A DNA stretch of 64,000 nt from Gelidibacter japonicus (GTDB taxonomy: Bacteria > Bacteroidota > Bacteroidia > Flavobacteriales > Flavobacteriaceae), in the NCBI RefSeq assembly GCF_010725055.1, contig NZ_BJKB01000010.1, positions 120,578 to 184,577 of the forward strand, read 5' to 3'. The position numbers and the translations under genes are program-made. The notes under the pieces are model-generated. The model worked only from the letters and a program-made list of their open reading frames with translations. It had not been told where the DNA came from and ran no database searches. Of the stretch, positions 56,989-64,000 are shown in pieces (position 1 is the stretch's first letter; every line of letters begins with the position of its first letter).

Positions 56989-57960
56989 CTAAATTCCAAA
57001 TAGTTCCAAAAGTGAGATCAACTCGTCATTTACCTGGTGTTGTTTGACCACCTCCTGAAATGGCGTTAAGTGCACTTGGTTGTATAAAACACCTGTCATC
57101 ATGTTATTTTTTCCTTTTAGAAGAGCATTGACAGATGCTACTCCAAGCCTAATGCCCAACATTCTATCAAAGGCGGAAGGATTGCCACCGCGCTGTACAT
57201 GGCCCAACCTTGTTATGCGTAAATCGACATGAGGATTGATTTTTTTTATATTTGAGGCAACAAGATCAGCGCCTATTTCGTCACCTTCGGAGACCACGAT
57301 CAGAAAAGCATCTTCACTATCGTAATTTTTTATTTTGTCCAGCAAGTAAATAAAATCCTTGCTGCTTTCAGGAATAAGTATGGCATCTGCACCAACGGTC
57401 AGTCCTGAATGGATGGCGATGTAACCGGAATCCCTACCCATGACTTCAACAATAAAAACACGGTTATGCGATTCGGCGGTATCCCTTATTTTATCGAGAT
57501 TTGAAATTGCTGTATTTACTGCGGAATCAAATCCCAAGGTATAATCTGTTCCCGAGAGATCGTTGTCAATGGTTCCTGGAATCCCCATAAAAGGGATATC
57601 GCATATCTCCGAAAAAGTTAAGAGACCCTTGAATGTTCCATCGCCTCCAATGGCTATCAGCGCGTCAATGTTATTCGCTTTAAGAGTTTGCAATGCTTTT
57701 TTACGACCGTCCAATTCCATAAAACGCTTACTTCGTGCGGTTTTTAAGATGGTACCCCCTTTTTGAGTCAGTTTTTGTAATTCGATTGACTTTAACAATA
57801 CCAAATCATTGTCAATCAATCCTTCGTAGCCTTTTCGGATGCCACTTACCTTTATTGCATTGACTTCAGCAGTTTTTGCAATGGCGTACAGTGCAGCGTT
57901 CATTCCAGGACTGTCGCCACCAGATGTAAATACACCAATATGTTTTATGGATTGATTCAT
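56989..57960 (-). CDS. pfkA: ATP-dependent 6-phosphofructokinase
   Basis: A 323-residue glycolytic enzyme. Motifs: GVFTSGGDSPGMNAALYAI, ALIAIGGDGTFKGLL (the Gly at the ATP/PPi discrimination site favours ATP), PGTIDNDLSGTDYTLGFD with the catalytic Asp, VEVMGRDSGYIAIHSGL and RLGHVQRGGNPSAFDRMLG. It makes fructose 1,6-bisphosphate in the cytoplasm. It ends a minus-strand series PEP synthase, OmpA lipoprotein, DUF2267, PFK with gaps of 78, 109 and 82 bases, all of which may use the PEP-synthase promoter at 61973-62015. Confidence 0.95.
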   Translation of the reverse strand: MNQSIKHIGVFTSGGDSPGMNAALYAIAKTAEVNAIKVSGIRKGYEGLIDNDLVLLKSIELQKLTQKGGTILKTARSKRFMELDGRKKALQTLKANNIDALIAIGGDGTFKGLLTFSEICDIPFMGIPGTIDNDLSGTDYTLGFDSAVNTAISNLDKIRDTAESHNRVFIVEVMGRDSGYIAIHSGLTVGADAILIPESSKDFIYLLDKIKNYDSEDAFLIVVSEGDEIGADLVASNIKKINPHVDLRITRLGHVQRGGNPSAFDRMLGIRLGVASVNALLKGKNNMMTGVLYNQVHLTPFQEVVKQHQVNDELISLLELFGI

Positions 57961-58042
57961 CGGTCTATACTATTTGTTTATTTAAATTATCCCAGTTTTA
58001 TGATAACAATTGGAATCAATTTACCCAATTCCGACTAAAACC

Positions 58043-58492
58043 TTATTTAAAACTATAGTTATAAAAAAGTCTTTTAAGTTGTTTTGGCATTTGACCTATA
58101 ACGTCATCCATTTGTCCGCTACTGACATAATTTCGTAACATATAAAATGTCGAGTAGACATCCTTCTCGGCAATTTCGTTAGAGTCAAAATCTACTAAGG
58201 AAGTCTTTTTGCTAATGGTCCTTAAATGATCAATAAAATCCTCCATGCTTTTTATCTTTTCCTTCTTGGCTTTTATGGCCCAGCCATTTACATAAATTGC
58301 TTTCAGAAACATTGGAAGTTGGGCAATTAACTGCAGGGATTCTTCCGTTGATATCATGGAGCGTATTCCGTGGAGGATGGTGATTAAAATTCGGCCTGCT
58401 TTGTCGAGGTCTTTGGTAAGACCTAACTCTTTGGCGTAGGCCTTCATAAAAGTATTGCCTTCTGCTGCGTATTGATTAAAATTTAATGCCAT
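58043..58492 (-). CDS. DUF2267 protein
   Basis: A 149-residue soluble protein matching DUF2267: two helical repeats with AGRILITILHGIRSMISTEE (about 32-51), LIAQLPMFLKAIYVNGW and, in the second repeat, VYSTFYMLRNYVSSGQMDDV and IGQMPKQLKRLFY. The family has no known activity and is often found near stress and hypoxia genes. It sits between pfkA and the OmpA lipoprotein gene on the same strand. Confidence 0.85.
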   Translation of the reverse strand: MALNFNQYAAEGNTFMKAYAKELGLTKDLDKAGRILITILHGIRSMISTEESLQLIAQLPMFLKAIYVNGWAIKAKKEKIKSMEDFIDHLRTISKKTSLVDFDSNEIAEKDVYSTFYMLRNYVSSGQMDDVIGQMPKQLKRLFYNYSFK

Positions 58493-58540
58493 GGTGTTTA
58501 TTTTTTAGATGAAACGTCTGTTTTAATCCCTCATTGAGGG

Positions 58541-58604
58541 TTTGATTCTCCGAGGCTTGCCCGCCCATATCGGTCGGACGCGCGCCTCGTGGTTCTTGAT
58601 TTTA
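58541..58604 (-). repeat. GC-rich hairpin with a CGAGGCTTGCC core
   Basis: CCGAGGCTTGCC at 58550-58561 pairs with the GCCTCGTGG near 58584-58592 around a GC-rich loop, directly after the OmpA stop on the minus strand, and is followed by GGTTCTTGATTTT. The same CGAGGCTTGCC ... CGAGG-TTCTTGATTTT arrangement, without the long loop, recurs at 62357-62387. It may act as a terminator or processing hairpin. Confidence 0.5.
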
Positions 58605-59456
58605 GTAGCTTGCTGTTGGTGGCTCTAAAAGTTCAAAAAACTGATCTAATTTTGGAAGAATGATTATTTCGGTCCTACGGTTTATGGCACGGCCTTGGGC
58701 TGTTTCGTTTGTTGTTTTTGGAATGTATTCTGATCGTCCTCCAGCAGTCATTCTACTTGGGTCTACTGCAAATTTGCTTTGCATTAACCGCACGATTGAG
58801 GTTGCTCTTTTTGTACTTAAATCCCAATTGTCTTCCATACATTCTGTAGCAATAGGAACCGTGTCGGTATGACCTTCTACGAGAATATCCAATTCTTTGT
58901 GATCGTTGATGATTTTTGCAATTTTTCCGATGACCTCTTCTGCTTGGGCACTAATTTTATAGCTTCCAGATCTAAACAGCATTTTATCTGAAATGGAAAC
59001 ATAAACCACACCTTTTTTTACTTCTATGGCAATGTCTTCATCATCAAAGTTGTCTAAAGATCGTTTTAGGTTCATAACCAAGGCGAGGTTAAGAGAATCT
59101 TTTCTTTGCATAGAACTTGTTAAATCCTTTATGTATTTATTCTGTTCATTTAAAGCTTCTAAAGATTTTTTAATGCTTTCTGCTCCAGATTTACTTACCA
59201 CAGAAAGATCAGATAATCGATCTAATAAATTGGTGTTTGTACTTTTAAAATACTCCATCTGTTGGTTGAGGCTTTTGGCCTTATTTTGTTCATTGGCCAA
59301 ATTGGTTTCTAATACTAAACGCTTGTTATTGCTCGTTTTCAATTCAATTTCGCACGAATCGGCTCTTTCCTGAAGTTCTGTGTATCTTTTCTGACTTACA
59401 CAAGATGATAAGAAAACTACCGATAGTAGTAAGGTAATAAATTTTAGTTGTTTCAT
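58602..59456 (-). CDS. OmpA-domain lipoprotein
   Basis: A 284-residue outer-membrane lipoprotein with signal and lipobox MKQLKFITLLLSVVFLSSC (Cys19). A coiled coil covers about 25-130, and a C-terminal OmpA/MotB peptidoglycan-binding domain about 150-280 has ISDKMLFRSGSYKISAQ, DILVEGHTDTVPIA, NWDLSTKRATSIVR and GRAINRRTEIIIL. It tethers the outer membrane to the wall. It lies between PEP synthase and DUF2267, probably in one transcript with them; the stop codon is inside the hairpin repeat at 58541-58604. Confidence 0.9.
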   Translation of the reverse strand: MKQLKFITLLLSVVFLSSCVSQKRYTELQERADSCEIELKTSNNKRLVLETNLANEQNKAKSLNQQMEYFKSTNTNLLDRLSDLSVVSKSGAESIKKSLEALNEQNKYIKDLTSSMQRKDSLNLALVMNLKRSLDNFDDEDIAIEVKKGVVYVSISDKMLFRSGSYKISAQAEEVIGKIAKIINDHKELDILVEGHTDTVPIATECMEDNWDLSTKRATSIVRLMQSKFAVDPSRMTAGGRSEYIPKTTNETAQGRAINRRTEIIILPKLDQFFELLEPPTASY

Positions 59457-59534
59457 TTTTATTAAGTTATAATGGTTAATTCCTATTTGTCTTAGTGGAA
59501 TGGAAATTTATTTTATTAGTTGGGAGCAAGGTTT

Positions 59535-61943
59535 TTATTCATAAAAAATCAAGTCACTTGTTTCACCCGATTTCATAAGATCCTTTTCCGCTTTATTGAT
59601 GTTTTCAATTCCCTGTAATAGCGCATCTGGATTAAAAGAAATGCTATCAATACCTTCTTCAACTAAAAAGGAGGCAAATTCAGGATAGTCACTTGGGGCT
59701 TGTCCGCATAATCCAATTTTAGTATTGGTTTTTTTTGCTGCTTGTATGGCCATTCTGATCATCTGTTTAGGTGCTTCGTTATTTTCGTCAAACAGGTCTA
59801 TCAATAATTCCGAATCCCTGTCAATGCCCAGTGTTAGTTGTGTGAGATCATTGGAGCCAATAGAGAAACCGTCAAAAATTTCAGCAAATTGTTCGGCTAA
59901 AATGACATTGCTGGGGACCTCTATCATTATAAAAACCTCCAATGCATTGTCGCCACGTTTCAATCCGTTTTCTTCCATTATGGCGAGCACTTTTTTGCCT
60001 TCTTCAATGGTTCTGCAAAATGGCACCATTACTTTTAGGTTTGTAAGCCCCATCGTATCTCTTACCCGCTTAATGGCTTTACATTCCAATGCAAAACCAT
60101 CTTTGTACAGGTCGCTATAATAGCGTGCTGCACCTCTGAAACCTAACATTGGATTTTCTTCATTGGGCTCAAAATCTTTACCGCCAATAAGGTTTGCATA
60201 TTCATTGGTTTTAAAATCACTCAATCTTACTATAACCTCTTTTGGATAAAATGCGGCGGCAATGACAGCAATGCCTTCTGATAGTTTATCCACGAAATAC
60301 GTCTTTTTATCAGAGTATGTTTCGGTGATTTTTTCTATTTTATTCTTTACTGAAACCTCTTTTAGCTCGTCAAACTTCACCAATGCCATCGGGTGCACTT
60401 TAACTTGATGGGTAATAATAAACTCCATGCGCATCAAGCCTACTCCGTCGTTTGGATAATTGGATAATTGGAAGGCCATTTCTGGATTCGCAAGAATCAA
60501 CTTAGCTTCGGTTTTTGGCATTTTAATGTTTGAGAAGTCTATTTCCTTTTTACTATAAGTGCTTTCCCCATGATAAACGTATCCGGTATTTCCCTCAGCG
60601 CAAGAAATAGTAATGGTTTCACCATCCGCAATGGCCGTGGTTGCATTTTCACACCCCACAATGGCTGGAACTCCTAGTTCACGAGCCACAATGGCGGCAT
60701 GACTTGTTCGTCCTCCTTTATTGGTTACAATACCTGCTACTTGTTTTAATATCGGATTCCAATCGGGTGAGATGGTATCGGTTACTATAATGCTTTTTGG
60801 CGATAATTCAACAGCGTCTTTTGGAGATTGAACTAAACGAGCTTCTCCGACTACTATTTTAGAACCAATGGCATTTCCTTGGCATAATATTTCATTTCTC
60901 TCTAAAAGCTCATAGGCCATATGAATGTTCTTGTCCTTTAGATAATGCACTGTTTCTGCACGGGCTTCTGTGATAAACAAGCTATTGGTTAGGCCATCTT
61001 TGGCCCATTCAATATCCATGGGTTTTTGAAAATGATCTTCAATGATTTTAGCCCATTTTGAGAGTGTAATCAATTCATCATCGGACAATACAAATTGTTT
61101 TTGCTTGTCTTTTGGTGTCTCTATATTTATAACTGTTTTATCATGTTGGGCGTCGGCATAAACCATGGTCAGTTTTTTGTCGCCTAATTTTTTATGAATA
61201 ATAGGATATTTATCTTGTGCCAAACTTGGTTTAAAGACATAAAAATCATCTGGATTTACTGCGCCTTGAACAATGTTTTCTCCCAATCCCCAGCTACCGG
61301 ATATCAGCATAACGTTCTCGAAGCCAGATTCCGGATCGATGGTAAAACCAATCCCTGAACACCCCTTATCTGATCGTACCATCAGTTGTACAGCCACCGA
61401 TAACGCAACGTCATGGTGTTCCAAACCTCTGTCTTCTCTGTATTTTATGGCGCGATTGGTGTACAAAGAAACAAAGCATTTTTTTACAGCATCCAGCAGT
61501 GCATCTTTCCCTTTTATATTCAAATAGGTTTCGTGTTGCCCGGCAAAACTCATATCAGGATCTTTGGCAATGGCGCTGCTCCTCACTGCAACCTCCTTTA
61601 TGTCCTTGCCACATAGCGTAAGGTATTCGTCAAAGATTTCATTGGAAAAAGAATTTGAAAAACTTGCACCCATAATAAGTTTTCGAACTTGTTTTCCTAT
61701 TTCTGTGAGATTGGAATATGTTTCTCGATCTAGTTGTGATAAAATATTTTCTATAGGTACTTGAATTTCATTTTCTTTCAGAAATTCCCAAAAAGCAAAC
61801 GATGTCGTTACAAAACCATTTGGACTAGGAACTCCTTTTGGTTGGAGCTTGTTATACAATTCTCCTATGGCCGCATTTTTGCCTCCAACAATGTCTGCAT
61901 CTACAATGCTTATGTCATTAAACTTTTTAACACGTAAATTCAT
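59535..61943 (-). CDS. ppsA: Phosphoenolpyruvate synthase
   Basis: An 802-residue PEP synthase (pyruvate, water dikinase). ATP-grasp region about 1-340 (GGKNAAIGELYNKL, AVRSSAIAKDPDMSFAGQ). The phosphohistidine domain has GRTSHAAIVARELGVPAIVG with the catalytic His. The C-terminal PEP barrel has PMLGFRGAARYY, GLTNLKVMVPFCRTIEEG, FSIGSNDLTQLTLGIDRDSE and IGLCGQAPSDYPEFASFLV with the catalytic Cys. It converts pyruvate and ATP to PEP, AMP and phosphate. The very strong regulated promoter puts its start about 25 bases before the ATG. It likely heads the operon that also holds pfkA. Confidence 0.95.
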   Translation of the reverse strand: MNLRVKKFNDISIVDADIVGGKNAAIGELYNKLQPKGVPSPNGFVTTSFAFWEFLKENEIQVPIENILSQLDRETYSNLTEIGKQVRKLIMGASFSNSFSNEIFDEYLTLCGKDIKEVAVRSSAIAKDPDMSFAGQHETYLNIKGKDALLDAVKKCFVSLYTNRAIKYREDRGLEHHDVALSVAVQLMVRSDKGCSGIGFTIDPESGFENVMLISGSWGLGENIVQGAVNPDDFYVFKPSLAQDKYPIIHKKLGDKKLTMVYADAQHDKTVINIETPKDKQKQFVLSDDELITLSKWAKIIEDHFQKPMDIEWAKDGLTNSLFITEARAETVHYLKDKNIHMAYELLERNEILCQGNAIGSKIVVGEARLVQSPKDAVELSPKSIIVTDTISPDWNPILKQVAGIVTNKGGRTSHAAIVARELGVPAIVGCENATTAIADGETITISCAEGNTGYVYHGESTYSKKEIDFSNIKMPKTEAKLILANPEMAFQLSNYPNDGVGLMRMEFIITHQVKVHPMALVKFDELKEVSVKNKIEKITETYSDKKTYFVDKLSEGIAVIAAAFYPKEVIVRLSDFKTNEYANLIGGKDFEPNEENPMLGFRGAARYYSDLYKDGFALECKAIKRVRDTMGLTNLKVMVPFCRTIEEGKKVLAIMEENGLKRGDNALEVFIMIEVPSNVILAEQFAEIFDGFSIGSNDLTQLTLGIDRDSELLIDLFDENNEAPKQMIRMAIQAAKKTNTKIGLCGQAPSDYPEFASFLVEEGIDSISFNPDALLQGIENINKAEKDLMKSGETSDLIFYE

Positions 61944-61972
61944 CTTATTTTATAACTTTCTGTTTACTATCC

Positions 61973-62015
61973 CAAAAATACCATTGCAATAAAGGCTTTC
62001 AAATGATGTCGGTCA
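61973..62015 (-). promoter_or_regulatory. TGA-N6-TCA regulated promoter of PEP synthase
   Basis: The palindrome is at 62004-62015 (minus strand TGACCGACATCA), 23 bp, then a perfect TATTTTTG at 61980-61973; predicted start near 61968. Confidence 0.75.
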
Positions 62016-62036
62016 GTGCCGTATTTTTTCGATAGC

Positions 62037-62079
62037 TGACCTGGGTCATTTGGCATGGCTGGTGATTCTGATATTTTGT
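62037..62079 (+). promoter_or_regulatory. TGA-N6-TCA regulated promoter of dodecin remnant
   Basis: TGACCTGGGTCA at 62037-62048, 23 bp, then TATTTTGT at 62072-62079; predicted start near 62084. It is divergent from the PEP-synthase promoter, the two palindromes being 21 bp apart. Confidence 0.65.
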
Positions 62080-62103
62080 TTATTGATTATTAACCAAAAC
62101 TGT

Positions 62104-62314
62104 ATGACCTGTCTGTATTAAGTGATTGAAATATTGGTGAGTTCTGAGGTGAATTTTGAAGATGCCCTTAAAAATGTAGTTAAAAAAACATCTAAAAACA
62201 GTAAAACATATGACCTCCGTTTATGTAAAAGACATGCAGGAAACGGCTGAAGACAACAAAGTCATTGAGTATTGTGTAAGTAAAAAAGTGGGTTTAGGTA
62301 TTTTGAAAGACTAA
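62104..62314 (+). pseudogene. Dodecin with nonsense and frameshift lesions
   Basis: From the ATG at 62104 the frame reads MTCLY, hits TAA at 62119-62121, then continues in frame as VIEILVSSEVNFEDALKNVV and KKTSKNSKT, and after a one-base shift near 62200-62209 as SVYVKDMQETAEDNKVIEYC ending at 62314. Restored, this is a dodecin of about 69 residues, the small flavin-storage protein family (KVIEI start, WEDA-like FEDA, SVYVKD then N-K-x-x-E-Y). The 211-base span is one base more than a multiple of three. Dodecins form 12-mers that bind FMN or riboflavin. Its strong promoter suggests recent loss or sequence errors. Confidence 0.75.
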
Positions 62315-62356
62315 TTCGCTAATTATCAAATTTATTCCCACCAATGGGTTTTAATA

Positions 62357-62387
62357 CCCCGAGGCTTGCCACGAGGTTCTTGATTTT
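62357..62387 (+). repeat. Second copy of the CGAGGCTTGCC hairpin motif
   Basis: ACCCCGAGGCTTGCCACGAGG followed by TTCTTGATTTT, matching the arms and tail of the 58541-58604 element without its long loop. It lies between the dodecin remnant and the terminator at 62391. Confidence 0.5.
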
Positions 62388-62390
62388 GAA

Positions 62391-62457
62391 GAGAAGAAGA
62401 TTCCTGAAAGGATATGAGGTTGGGGAACCTTAGCTTTTAGGAATCTCTTCATTTTTT
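62391..62457 (+). terminator. Long branched terminator after dodecin remnant
   Basis: The outer arm GAAGAAGATTCCTGAAAG pairs with CTTTTAGGAATCTCTTC and encloses an inner hairpin AGGTT/AACCT (62417-62430); a T-run follows. Confidence 0.7.
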
Positions 62458-62566
62458 AGCATACAAATAAAGAAAGACAAATCTGAAATCAATTGAACCA
62501 AATTATTGGATAAAACTCCAAACAAAGGAAATTTATATTTCAGATTTTCTAACGGCGAAATAAAAA

Positions 62567-63214
62567 ATGAAAACAGACATCAACCTATCAGAATTTATTG
62601 GTTCACGAACCGAATTTAAAAGAAGATTCAGTTTATGGGAAATGTATCGCTCTTTTGTTTTCCTGCCTCGGGCAATGAATAAGATGATCGGAAATAACAA
62701 AAGCAAATTAGTTGACACTGATTTTATCAGACGTTTACAATTGGCAGTAACCGAAAGCGGTTGTCCTGCCTGCTCCTATCAACACACTAAAATGGCCTTA
62801 CAACAAGGCATGAGTGGCGAAGAAATAAGCAGTTTTTTAAGCGGTGGTGATCAATTCATTAAACCACAAGAAGCAAAAGCCATTATGTTCGCCCAACATT
62901 TTGCAGATTCAAGAGGCTATCCTAAAAAATATGCTTACAATTCTATTGTAAAAGAATATGGCGAAAAGGAAGCACATATTATACTGTCTGCGGTCCAAAC
63001 AATGATCGCGGGCAATATGTATGGCATTCCCTATAGTGCATTTCAATCCAGACTTAAAGGAAAACCATACAAAGACAGCTCGCTGTTTTATGAATTGGGA
63101 ATGCTGGTAACAGGAGTTCTTCTTTTACCAATTGCAATTATCCATGGAATACTGAGGAAGCTGGTAGGATTGTCGAACAAAAGGCTTGATAAAAGTACGA
63201 TTGATGATGGGTAA
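62567..63214 (+). CDS. AhpD-like CMD-family protein with C-terminal membrane helix
   Basis: A 215-residue protein. Residues about 25-165 form a CMD/AhpD-type helical domain with the redox motif ESGCPACSYQHTKMAL (C-x-x-C and downstream His). Residues about 175-197 form one hydrophobic helix (YELGMLVTGVLLLPIAIIHG), so it is likely anchored at the inner membrane, which is unusual for the family. It probably acts in peroxide or disulfide chemistry. It differs clearly from the 114-residue AhpD-like protein at 20404. I see no correctly spaced regulated promoter. Confidence 0.8.
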   Translation: MKTDINLSEFIGSRTEFKRRFSLWEMYRSFVFLPRAMNKMIGNNKSKLVDTDFIRRLQLAVTESGCPACSYQHTKMALQQGMSGEEISSFLSGGDQFIKPQEAKAIMFAQHFADSRGYPKKYAYNSIVKEYGEKEAHIILSAVQTMIAGNMYGIPYSAFQSRLKGKPYKDSSLFYELGMLVTGVLLLPIAIIHGILRKLVGLSNKRLDKSTIDDG

Positions 63215-63334
63215 ATTCTTAAATTGTAACAAATTAATGTAAACTTCCATATTAAAAACGACCTCGCCTATGTTGCACATGTTTTGCGGATGCATCCATA
63301 TCGATAGCGCATATGTCGAGATTTTCATGTCAAC

Positions 63335-63727
63335 ATGATGGATTTTGGACTACATATAGCCAACTTCGTTTTTTATGCCTTTCATACCGGATTGATTTTC
63401 TTTAACCTGTTCGGGTGGCTTCACCCACGAATGCGAAAGCTCAACCTTATTTCCTTGCTCGTTACTTTTGGCTCGTGGTTGCTATTGGGTTTTTGGAAAG
63501 GATGGGGTTATTGTTTTTTGACCGATTGGCACTATCAGGTGCTACGGCTATTGGGAGAAAGGGATTTGCCATCGAGCTATATCGCATTTTTGATTGAAAA
63601 AATATCGGGCTGGTTGCCCAATGCTGAATTGGTGGATTCGCTTACCGTCAGCTTGGCACTATTGGCACTGCTTTGTTCATTCTGGGTTAATTTCCGAAAC
63701 CGAAAAGTAAAAGAAAAGTCAGTATAA
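63335..63727 (+). CDS. DUF2784 membrane protein
   Basis: A 130-residue protein with three or four hydrophobic helices and the DUF2784 pattern HTGLIFFNLFGWLHPRMRKL, WKGWGYCFLTDWHYQVLRLL and an aromatic-rich membrane region. Two consecutive ATG codons (63335 and 63338) are possible starts. The family is an uncharacterised small inner-membrane protein. The gap before it (63215-63334) shows nothing further. Confidence 0.85.
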   Translation: MMDFGLHIANFVFYAFHTGLIFFNLFGWLHPRMRKLNLISLLVTFGSWLLLGFWKGWGYCFLTDWHYQVLRLLGERDLPSSYIAFLIEKISGWLPNAELVDSLTVSLALLALLCSFWVNFRNRKVKEKSV

Positions 63728-63820
63728 CCGCATGGTCATCAGCTTTGAAATGCCCTCTTTAATGTCGATCATCCATGTCTTTTAGAGCGCAAATTGATTA
63801 AGTCTAAAAGACAAAGTAGA

Positions 63821-63863
63821 TGATATCGGTCATTTCACACAGTTTAATAAATCTGTATTTTTA
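63821..63863 (+). promoter_or_regulatory. TGA-N6-TCA regulated promoter truncated by IS end
   Basis: TGATATCGGTCA at 63821-63832, 23 bp, then TATTTTTA at 63856-63863; predicted start near 63868. The IS21-like end begins within about 25 bases, so the original target gene is displaced or outside the window. Confidence 0.6.
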
Positions 63864-63889
63864 CTTCTAAGATTGCAAAAAACGGGCAT

Positions 63890-64000
63890 AGTATACCACC
63901 TCCAGCGGATTAAACTGAACATAGCGCAGCGGGCGAAAGTGAACCACCTTGAGCGGATGAAAGTGAACCACTAAAAATCGATTCTATTTGTACAGCTTTA
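63890..64000 (+). mobile_element. End of IS21-like element (partial)
   Basis: Three tandem repeats of 24-bp period start at 63905, 63929 and 63953; the last is GCGGATGAAAGTGAAC. The GTGAACCAC blocks are typical of the multiple terminal repeats upstream of istA in IS21-family elements of Bacteroidetes. The exact left boundary is not defined, and the transposase lies beyond the window. Confidence 0.65.

Overview
The window looks like a chromosomal stretch of a Flavobacteriia-type Bacteroidetes. It is AT-rich, its promoters carry the TAnnTTTG -7 element typical of that phylum, Shine-Dalgarno sequences are scarce, and the gene families (DUF2249/Ric, GH3-beta-lactamase fusion, RtcB, YtxH, N-type ATPase) fit. 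No rRNA, tRNA, phage or CRISPR array is visible.

Layout. 1-4005: nitrosative-stress block (NnrS/heme-copper-like protein, three DUF2249 proteins, Ric/ScdA di-iron repair protein, hemerythrin) around a GGACAA-TTGTCC operator. 4411-6997: MlaEFD-type lipid transport operon. 7101-14765: glutamate-synthase-like flavoprotein, then amino-sugar genes (DUF5009 acyltransferase, GH3-beta-lactamase fusion, glucokinase). 15112-18813: small stand-alone genes (DUF2200, two VOC, DinB, DUF1801) and a broken aspartate dehydrogenase. 18954-22781: broken baeRF gene, AhpD-like protein, coiled-coil protein, MscS channel. 23143-30240: complete N-ATPase operon atpDCQRBEFAG, interrupted by a 129-bp purine-rich direct repeat. 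30453-39478: secreted peptide, universal stress protein, saccharopine dehydrogenase-like protein, exonuclease III, RtcB, YtxH, phosphoribosyltransferase and an unusual pyruvate kinase. 40272-45035: a PAS/GAF histidine kinase and a receiver-CRP/FNR-type response regulator. 46368-47769: a tandemly triplicated cassette that appears to encode regulated small RNAs. 47862-56555: a giant cyclic beta-glucan synthase. 56989-61943: PFK, DUF2267, OmpA lipoprotein and PEP synthase. 62104-63727: broken dodecin, AhpD-like membrane protein, DUF2784. 63890-64000: the end of an IS21-like element.

The unifying observation is a regulon. I found 19 intergenic TGA-N6-TCA palindromes, each followed after exactly 23 bp by a TAnnTTnn -7 element. 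This puts the palindrome centre near -41.5, the class II activator position of CRP/FNR proteins. These promoters precede mlaE, baeRF, the AhpD-like gene, atpD, the secreted peptide, usp, rtcB, both ytxH genes, the phosphoribosyltransferase, pyruvate kinase, the kinase itself, a hypothetical gene, two small-RNA cassettes, the glucan synthase, PEP synthase and dodecin; one is stranded beside the IS end. The receiver-CRP protein at 43959-45035 keeps the Glu and Arg of the recognition helix expected to read TGA/TCA, so I infer that it is the master regulator. By gene content (N-ATPase, Usp, glycolysis/gluconeogenesis switches, RNA repair, envelope lipid transport) this looks like an energy-limitation or low-oxygen survival regulon, comparable in concept to the mycobacterial dormancy regulon.

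Three genes (aspartate dehydrogenase, baeRF, dodecin) carry in-frame stops, two with an added frameshift; these are either true decay or assembly errors.
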